From: JADGRB01 sp963835825 | Lineage (GTDB): Bacteria; Myxococcota_A; Polyangia; Fen-1088 | Assembly: GCA_963835825.1 (NCBI GenBank) | Contig: CAWIGZ010000002.1 | Location: 434,001-498,000 of the forward strand | Direction: 5' to 3' | DNA length: 64,000 nucleotides | Shown: piece by piece, positions 58,283-64,000 of the stretch | How the letters are laid out: every line of letters begins with the position of its first letter | How positions within the stretch are numbered: the first letter of the stretch is position 1 | Notes under the pieces: generated by a model | What the model saw: the letters and a program-made list of their open reading frames with translations, nothing else | What the model was told of the DNA's origin: nothing | The model's database searches: none | Position numbers and translations under genes: made by a program

Positions 58283-59871
58283 TATACGACAGGCCCGTCG
58301 CCGCGGGCGACGATGGTGTCGCGGGCCATGCGGGGATCGTGGTCGGGGTGGTCGAGGTTGAAGTGCAGGCCCCGGCTCTCGGGGCGGCGGCGCGCCGATT
58401 CGATGATCAGATCGGCGACCAGCGCGATGTTGCGCAGCTCGACCAGATCGCCGGTGATGGTGACGTTCCAGTAGTAATCGCGGATCTCCGAGCGGATCAG
58501 CTCGATCCGGCGGGCCGCGCGTTCCAGGCGCCGGTCGGTCCGGACGATGCCGACGTAGTTCCACATCAGGCGCCGGATCTCGTCCCAGTTGTGGCTCACC
58601 ACGACGGCGTCGTCGGACGAGCCGGCGTCGCCCGCGTACCAGGGGGCCACCTGCGCCGGCCGGTCGCTGCGGACGTTGCGGACGTCGTCGGCGGCGCGCG
58701 CGCCGAACACCATCGCCTCCAGCAGCGAGTTGGAGGCGAGCCGGCAGGCGCCGTGCAGCCCGGTCATCGAGACCTCGCCGACGGCGTAGAGGTTCTTCAC
58801 CGTCGAGCGTCCGTGCTCGTCGACCAGCACGCCGCCGCAGCTGTAGTGGGCGGCCGGCACGACCGGGATCGGCTGCATGCGCATGTCGATCCCCAGCTCC
58901 ATGCAGCGCCGGTGGATGTTGGGGAAGCGCTCGACCAAGAAATCGCCCGGCAGGTGGGTCATGTCCAGGTTGACGTGATCGTCGCCGGTCCGCTTCATCT
59001 CGGCGTCGATGGCGCGCGAGACGATGTCCCGCGGCGCCAGGTCCTTCATCTCGTGGTACCGCGGCATGAACGCCGTGCCGTCGCGCAGGCGGAGGATCCC
59101 CCCTTCGCCGCGCAGCGCCTCGCTGATGAGGAACGACTTGGCCGCCGGGTGGTAGAGGACCGTCGGGTGAAACTGGAAGAACTCCATGTTGGCGATGCGC
59201 GCCCCGACCCGGTAGGCCATCGCCACGCCGTCGCCGGTCGCCACGTCGGGGTTCGAGGTGTAGAGGTAGACCTTCCCCGACCCGCCGGTGGCCAGCACGA
59301 CCGCCCGCGCGGTGACCGTCTCGACGTTCCCGGTCCGCTGGTCGAGCAGGTAGGCGCCGAACACGGCGTTCGGGCCGCCGTACTTGGCGGTGGTCAGCAG
59401 ATCGATGGCCAGGTGATCGGGCAGGATGGTGATTCGATCGGCGCGCTTGGCGACGCCGCCCAGCAGCGCCTCCTGGATCGCAAAGCCGGTGGTGTCCTTG
59501 GCGTGGACGATTCGCCGGGCGGTGTGCCCCCCTTCGCGCCCGAGCGCCAGGTGGCCCGCGGCGTCGCGATCGAAGGGGACCCCCAGCTCGTTGGCCAGCC
59601 ACAGGATGTGCTCGGGCCCCTCGCGCGCGCAGATCTCGACGATCTCCCGCCGGCAGAGCCCGTCGCCGACCCGCAACGTGTCCTCGACGTGGGCGGCGAC
59701 CCCATCGGTGGGATCGAGCGCGCCCGCCACGCCCCCTTGCGCGTAGGCGGTGTTGGCCTCGGCCGGGGCGCGCTTGGTCGCCACCACCACCCGGCCGTGG
59801 GCCGACGCCCGCAGCGCGAAGGTCAGGCCGGCCAGCCCCGACCCAATGACCAGGTAATCGGTCTCGATCAC
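58282..59871 (-). CDS. nadB: L-aspartate oxidase
   Basis: 529 aa. FAD enzyme of the succinate dehydrogenase/fumarate reductase flavoprotein family that oxidises aspartate to iminoaspartate, first step of de novo NAD synthesis. FAD loop DYLVIGSGLAGLTFAL (residues 5-20), ANTAYAQGGVAGAL (flavin region typical of NadB), GREGGHTARRIVHAKD, MEFFQFHPTVLYHP, PAAHYSCGGV and GEVSMTGLHGACRLASNSL. C-terminal helical domain follows. No nadA or nadC is adjacent. The stop codon lies at a palindromic element. Confidence 0.95.
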   Translation of the reverse strand: MIETDYLVIGSGLAGLTFALRASAHGRVVVATKRAPAEANTAYAQGGVAGALDPTDGVAAHVEDTLRVGDGLCRREIVEICAREGPEHILWLANELGVPFDRDAAGHLALGREGGHTARRIVHAKDTTGFAIQEALLGGVAKRADRITILPDHLAIDLLTTAKYGGPNAVFGAYLLDQRTGNVETVTARAVVLATGGSGKVYLYTSNPDVATGDGVAMAYRVGARIANMEFFQFHPTVLYHPAAKSFLISEALRGEGGILRLRDGTAFMPRYHEMKDLAPRDIVSRAIDAEMKRTGDDHVNLDMTHLPGDFLVERFPNIHRRCMELGIDMRMQPIPVVPAAHYSCGGVLVDEHGRSTVKNLYAVGEVSMTGLHGACRLASNSLLEAMVFGARAADDVRNVRSDRPAQVAPWYAGDAGSSDDAVVVSHNWDEIRRLMWNYVGIVRTDRRLERAARRIELIRSEIRDYYWNVTITGDLVELRNIALVADLIIESARRRPESRGLHFNLDHPDHDPRMARDTIVARGDGPVV

Positions 59872-59962
59872 GCTGACAGTCTAGTCTGATGGGTCGCGGA
59901 GTCACGCGAAACACCGGTTCGTCGAGGGGGCCGGGCCGCTGTGTTACGATCGGCTGGTCGAA

Positions 59963-60669
59963 ATGAAGAGGGGACCGCTCATCGCCCTCGTCGGGGCTGC
60001 GATCATGCTGGGGGCGCCGGCGCTGGCCGGGACCTTCTGGTCGCGGCAGCGGGCCGACGGGGTCGTCGAGTTCACCAACAAGCAGCCGCGCGGCACTCAC
60101 TGGAAGGTCCTCTTCAAGACCGGCCCCGGCAAGGCCTCGGCTCTGCGCGGCGCGACCGATCTCGTCCCCCCCGCGACGCGTCGCCGACCCGCTACAGCCG
60201 CTTCGACCGCGACATCCTCGACGGCCAGGCGTTCTACGGGATCCCGGAGGCGTTCATCCGGGCGGTCATCAAGACGGAGTCGGATTTCGATCCGCGCGTC
60301 GTCTCCAGCGCCGGCGCCGAGGGGCTGATGCAGCTGCTTCCGGGGACCGCGCGCCAGATGGGCGTCACCGACATCTTCGACCCCCGCCAGAACATCATGG
60401 GGGGGACGCGCTATCTCCAAGTGCTGGCGCGACGGTTCTGCAAGACGCCGGCGGCCCTTTCCGGCGCCCCGGGTCGCGACGCTCAGCCCCTGACGGTCTG
60501 CTCGGCGGACGAGAAGGTCAAAGTGATCGCCGGCTATCACGCCGGTCCGGCGGCCGTCGAAAAGTACGGTGGCATTCCCCCCTACGAGACGACGCACGCC
60601 TACGTGGCGACGGTGCTGCGGCGCTATGAGCAGTACCGCGCGACGGCGGGAGCGTCGGCGGAACGATGA
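59963..60669 (+). CDS. lytic transglycosylase (frameshift in a C run)
   Basis: From ATG 59963: signal peptide (about residues 5-24), DUF4124-like segment RADGVVEFTNKQPRG, then the frame fails at a run of seven C (60166-60172). With eight C it continues VPPRDASPTRYSRFD into a soluble lytic transglycosylase domain: AVIKTESDFDP (catalytic Glu), GAEGLMQLLPGTA, IMGGTRYLQVLARRF and VIAGYHAGPAAVEKYGG, stopping at 60669 (about 235 aa). Cleaves glycan strands of peptidoglycan. Stop overlaps the next ATG (ATGA). Confidence 0.82.
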
Positions 60670-62012
60670 GCGTCGCCTCGTCGGTCGCTGTCACCCACCT
60701 GGCCAGCGCCGGCGAGCTGGTGGCCGCCAAGAAGTTCGGCGAGGCGGAGGGGGAGCTCCTGCGCGCGCTTTCGGCGTCGCCCGCCGACACCAAGGCGCTC
60801 ACCCTGCTGGCGCTGGTGCGCTACAAGCTGGGTCGCCTCGAGGACGCGCACGCCACCTATCGGCAGATCGCGGGCGCGGCGCCGCACGACGCCGACGCCC
60901 GGCGCAACCTGGGGCTGCTGGCGCTGAAGCTGGAGCGGATCGACGACGCGCTGCCGGAGCTGGAGATGGCGGTGCGCATCGCCCCCGGTGACGGGCGCGC
61001 CTGGAGCTACCTCGGCTACGCCTACGCCAAGAAGGGCGAGGTGGTGCAGGCAGCGGCGGCGTTTCGCCGGGCCGGGCAGGAGGCGCTCGCCGACGAGCTC
61101 GATGCGGCCGCCAAGGTGCAGCACCCGCCGACGCCCATCTCGCGCGGCAGCATCGGGCGGCCGGTGGCGCTGGCGCCGCCGTTGCCGGCTCCCATGCCGC
61201 CCGCCGTGGCGGGCGAAAAGCGACGGTCGAGCTGGACCGAGCCCGGCGGGCGCCGACCCGAAGAGCTGGTCCCCCCGCGGGTCGAGGCGGCCTCGTACGC
61301 GGTTCGTACCCCCGATGCCGAGCCGTCGGTCGAGCCACCTCAGCCGCGCGCGGTCGAGCCGGTGCCGCTGCTGTCGTTCGTGCTGGCGCGTCTTGGACAG
61401 GCGCCGCCGCCGGCGATCCCGGCCGGCGCGCTCCGGATGGCGATCGCCGACGAGGCGCACGCGCGCGCCGACGCCATCCTGGCCGGCTCGGGCACGCTCA
61501 AGTGGGAGCCGGGCGTCCGCCGGGCGCAGGGGCGGGTCAACACGGAGCCGATGGGGCACGAGGGTGGGGCGCCGTTCTTCCGCCTCACCGGGGAGGGCGA
61601 GATCTGGGTCGCCGGCGCCACCGACCGCTGGCTGCCGTTGCGGCTGGCCGACGACGTCCTCTATGTCCGTGAGGATCGGGTGCTGGCCTTCGAGGGCTCG
61701 CTCACCTGGGAGGCGGGCACGGTGCCGAACACGGGGCTCCGCATGTTGCAGTTCCGCGGCCGCGGCACGGTGGCGCTCGAGCTGCCCACCGACGCCATCG
61801 CCATCAAGATCACCGAGGACCAGCCGACGCTGTTGGCGGCCGCGCGCCTTTACGGCTGGGTCGGGCGCCTGGTGCCCCACGGCGCGCGGATGCCGGGGGC
61901 AGCGCCGTTCCAGCTCGGCTGCCAGGGCGAGGGGGTGGTGTTGCTCGAGCCGGCTTCTCCGGTCAGGGCCGGGAGTCGCCGCGCGACTGGCGACCAGAGC
62001 CTGTTGGGGTAG
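60666..62012 (+). CDS. TPR-AIM24 fusion protein
   Basis: 448 aa. Residues about 5-140 are TPR helices (AEGELLRALSASPADTKALTLLALV, DADARRNLGLLALKLERIDDALPELEMAV). A Pro/Ala/Arg linker (about 150-235) leads to a C-terminal beta-sandwich of the AIM24 family (about 250-430): FFRLTGEGEIWVAG, LADDVLYVREDRVLAFEGSLTWE, LRMLQFRGRGTVALELP. AIM24-type domains are found widely in bacteria with no settled biochemical role. Coupled to the transglycosylase by a four-base overlap and to pgsA by a 3-bp gap, hinting at an envelope role. Confidence 0.78.
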   Translation: MSVASSVAVTHLASAGELVAAKKFGEAEGELLRALSASPADTKALTLLALVRYKLGRLEDAHATYRQIAGAAPHDADARRNLGLLALKLERIDDALPELEMAVRIAPGDGRAWSYLGYAYAKKGEVVQAAAAFRRAGQEALADELDAAAKVQHPPTPISRGSIGRPVALAPPLPAPMPPAVAGEKRRSSWTEPGGRRPEELVPPRVEAASYAVRTPDAEPSVEPPQPRAVEPVPLLSFVLARLGQAPPPAIPAGALRMAIADEAHARADAILAGSGTLKWEPGVRRAQGRVNTEPMGHEGGAPFFRLTGEGEIWVAGATDRWLPLRLADDVLYVREDRVLAFEGSLTWEAGTVPNTGLRMLQFRGRGTVALELPTDAIAIKITEDQPTLLAAARLYGWVGRLVPHGARMPGAAPFQLGCQGEGVVLLEPASPVRAGSRRATGDQSLLG

Positions 62013-62015
62013 CCG

Positions 62016-62609
62016 ATGGCGAGTACCCTCCGGCGCGAGCTGACCAACGTCCCCAACCTGGTGACCATGAGCCGGGTCGTGCTGATCCCGTTCGTGCTGA
62101 CGTTCATCGACAACTTCAGCCCGCTGCGCAGCTTCATCGCCAGCCTGCTGTATCTCATCTGCGCGGCCGGCGACGGGCTCGACGGCTACCTGGCGCGCAA
62201 GCGCGGCGAGGTGAGCACGCTGGGGAAGTTCCTCGACCCGCTGGCTGACAAGCTGACCGTCACCGCCGTGCTCGTCTACATGGTGGCGCTGTCGCGGGTG
62301 CCCGCCTGGGTGGTGGTGGTGATCATCGCGCGCGATCTGGCGGTCAACGGCCTGCGCAGCGTCGCCTCGGCGCAAGGGCTGGTGATCTCCGCCAGCGACA
62401 GCGGCAAGATCAAGACCGCCCTGCAGCTGGTGGCGGTGATGATGCTGCTCATCAACTTCCGCTATCCGGTGCTGGGGACGGGCTGGACGGTCGACTACCA
62501 ACGGGCGGGCCTCATCGTCCTCTACGTCTCCACGGCCGTGTCGCTGTTCTCGATGGCGCAGTACATGCGCAGCTTCCTGTCGGCGGCGCTGGCCGAGGCG
62601 CGCGCGTAG
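62016..62609 (+). CDS. pgsA: CDP-diacylglycerol-glycerol-3-phosphate 3-phosphatidyltransferase
   Basis: 197 aa, the typical size. CDP-alcohol phosphatidyltransferase motif D-G-x2-A-R-x8-G-x3-D-x3-D is seen in DGLDGYLARKR followed by STLGKFLDPLADKL (residues about 52-77). Several transmembrane helices. Catalyses the committed step to phosphatidylglycerol in the inner membrane. LTNVPNLVTMSRVVLIPFVL at the N-terminus is characteristic. Confidence 0.93.
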   Translation: MASTLRRELTNVPNLVTMSRVVLIPFVLTFIDNFSPLRSFIASLLYLICAAGDGLDGYLARKRGEVSTLGKFLDPLADKLTVTAVLVYMVALSRVPAWVVVVIIARDLAVNGLRSVASAQGLVISASDSGKIKTALQLVAVMMLLINFRYPVLGTGWTVDYQRAGLIVLYVSTAVSLFSMAQYMRSFLSAALAEARA

Positions 62610-62611
62610 GC

Positions 62612-63945
62612 GTGCTGGCGGTCCCCGCCCCTCGCATGGCGCCGGCCGAGGCGGCCCGGCGGGCGGCGGCTGCGCCCGGCGCCTTCTGGTTGTCCGCGCC
62701 GGCCACCGACGAGTCGAGGATCGGGCGCGACCTGGTCGGCGCGCGGCCCGCCGCCACGGTTCGGGGCACGACGCCCGGCGACCTGGCCGGTCTGGAACAG
62801 GCGTGGGCCGAGGCGCGCGCCGCTTGGGGCTGCGAGGAGGGTGGGCCGGCCGGCGTTCCAATCGCCGTCGGCTGGCTGTCCTACGAGCTTGGCCGTCGCC
62901 TGGTTGGTCTGACGCCGCGGGAGGTTGACCACCCATTGTTCGAGTTTCACTTTAACGATGCGGTCTGGGTGCGCGACGAGGCGGGCCCGGCGACGATTCG
63001 GGCGCGCGACCGGAAGGCCGCTGCTCGGCTGGCTGAGCTGCTGGCCGAGGGCCATCCGACCGAGCCCGTGGACCTGGGCGCGCTCGAGGCCGTTCACCAG
63101 GAATCGACGTTCCTGGACGGGGTGCGACGGATCCTCGACTACCTGCGGGCGGGCGACGCCTACCAGGTGAACCTGTCGCGCCGGCTGCGCGCCACCTGCG
63201 GGGCGGGCGATCCGACGCTCCTGGCCGCGGCGCTGCGTGCCGCCGCCCCGGCCCCTCACGCTGCGTTCATCGGCGGCGCGGGCGGGGCGGACGCGTTCAC
63301 GATCCTCGGCAACTCGCCGGAGCGATTTCTGTCGCTGTCGGCCGACGGCTTGGTCGAGACCCGCCCGATCAAGGGGACCCGCCCGCGCGGGGCGGGCGCC
63401 GCCGCCGATGCCGCCGCGGCCGCCGAGCTCTCCGGGGCCGCCAAGGATCGCGCCGAGCACGTCATGATCGTCGACCTCGAGCGCAACGATCTGGGGCGCG
63501 TCTGCCGGCCCGGCAGCGTCGAGGTCGCCTCGCTGGCCCGGATCGTTTCGTTCCCGACGGTCCACCACCTGATATCGACGGTGCAGGGGCAGCTGCGTCC
63601 GGAGGTCGGCCTGGCCGCCTTGCTGGCCGCCACCTTCCCGGGCGGGTCGGTGACCGGCGCGCCCAAACGCCGGGCCATGCAGCTCATCGACGAGCTCGAG
63701 CCCGGTCGCCGCGGGGCGTCTACACCGGCGCGACCGGCTGGCTGGGCGCCGCGGGCGATCTCGATCTGGCCATCGCCATTCGCACGGCGGTGCTGCGCGG
63801 CGGGCAGCTGGAGCTCTCGGTCGGCGGCGGCATCGTGGTGGACTCGACGCCCGAGGGCGAGCTCCACGAGACCGAGGTCAAGGCGCGGGCGTTCGCGACG
63901 CTCTGTGGCGCCAGGTCAGCGCGGCCGCCACTGCCACCGCGGTGA
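62612..63945 (+). CDS. pabB: aminodeoxychorismate synthase component I (frameshifted)
   Basis: GTG 62612 or ATG 62636 start, two bases after pgsA. Chorismate-utilising enzyme of the TrpE/PabB family: SYELGRRL, DAYQVNLSRRL, LGNSPERFLSL, ETRPIKGTRPRG (PabB-like PIKGT with Lys), HVMIVDLERNDLGRV and ATFPGGSVTGAPKRRAMQLIDELEP. At about 63712-63722 (CGCCGCGGGGCG) the frame moves by one missing base and continues YTGATGWLGAAGDLDLAIAI to the stop at 63945 (about 444 aa). Makes 4-amino-4-deoxychorismate for folate with PabA. TrpE is less likely because of the PIKGT motif and linkage. Confidence 0.82.
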
Positions 63946-64000
63946 GCAGGCTGCCGAGCTGTCCGGCCGAAAAGAAGATCGGCTCGGAGGGCGGCAGGCC
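63878..64000 (-). CDS. possible 3' end of a minus-strand membrane protein gene
   Basis: A minus-strand frame enters from the right edge and stops at 63878, giving about 40 residues that include PIFFSAGQLGSLLTAVAVAA, a membrane-like helix followed by a basic tail. This faintly resembles the last helix of prolipoprotein diacylglyceryl transferase, but the evidence is weak and it overlaps the pabB 3' end by 68 bases. Confidence 0.22.
   Translation of the reverse strand, partial: GLPPSEPIFFSAGQLGSLLTAVAVAAALTWRHRASRTPAP

Noticed and set aside
1..64000. tRNA or rRNA genes
   Set aside because: No cloverleaf or rRNA-like stretch was found in any intergenic region examined.

Overview
The window is GC-rich chromosomal DNA, most likely from a Myxococcota (former delta-proteobacterial) bacterium or a close relative. 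This is inferred from gene content: many lipoproteins with low-complexity Ala/Asp/Gly or Gly/Ser linkers, a VIT-VWA-TPR protein with a DUF2135-like tail, PEGA-like/Pro-rich outer membrane proteins, an orphan LanB-type dehydratase, and long TPR proteins. No tRNA, rRNA, transposase, phage gene or CRISPR array was found.

Layout. 1-2.2 kb: the end of an amidohydrolase and a WXXGXW-repeat secreted protein. 2.3-5 kb: gltX and hemW. 5-13.1 kb: a surface block of two lipoproteins, a TonB-dependent receptor (its start codon overlaps the preceding stop) and the VIT/VWA protein. 13.1-19.4 kb (minus): histidine phosphatase, GH6 cellulase lipoprotein, M23 peptidase, full-length LanB dehydratase and a secreted protein. 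19.4-25.1 kb: a glycogen cluster, glgP diverging from glgC plus a GH57 enzyme. 25.2-29.1 kb: VWA lipoprotein, an 84-bp tandem repeat, phenylalanine hydroxylase and a GH5 cellulase lipoprotein. 29.1-39.6 kb (minus): a tightly packed six-gene block (PpiD/SurA-like isomerase, 1218-aa TPR protein, RlmM-like methyltransferase, a second and different GlgC, Gfo/Idh oxidoreductase, 5'-nucleotidase). 40-45.9 kb: mreB-mreC-mreD-mrdA-rodA, the rod-shape elongation operon. 46-48.8 kb: lipoprotein, outer membrane protein, HEXXH protein and a candidate structured RNA. 48.8-55 kb (minus): nuoABCDGHI without nuoE/nuoF. 55.2-58.2 kb: DsbA-like and TlpA-like thiol proteins and a PEGA/beta-barrel protein. 58.3-64 kb: nadB, lytic transglycosylase, a TPR-AIM24 fusion, pgsA, pabB, and possibly the tail of a minus-strand gene.

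Two signals cut across the gene list. (1) A dispersed palindromic repeat family, with core GAACCCT-NNN-AGGGTTC usually preceded by CGGGAG(G), occurs about ten times: as a four-copy 84-bp array, twice between mreB and mreC, singly at gene ends, and once in-frame inside nuoG. A second hairpin, GTGCGGC-TYT-GCCGCAC, is duplicated between mreD and mrdA and fused to the first type inside nuoG. (2) Four genes carry single-base frameshifts. Two are exactly explained by a homopolymer of 7 where 8 restores the frame (TlpA-like protein, G run; lytic transglycosylase, C run), so consensus sequencing error is the leading explanation, although length-variable tracts cannot be excluded from the sequence alone.
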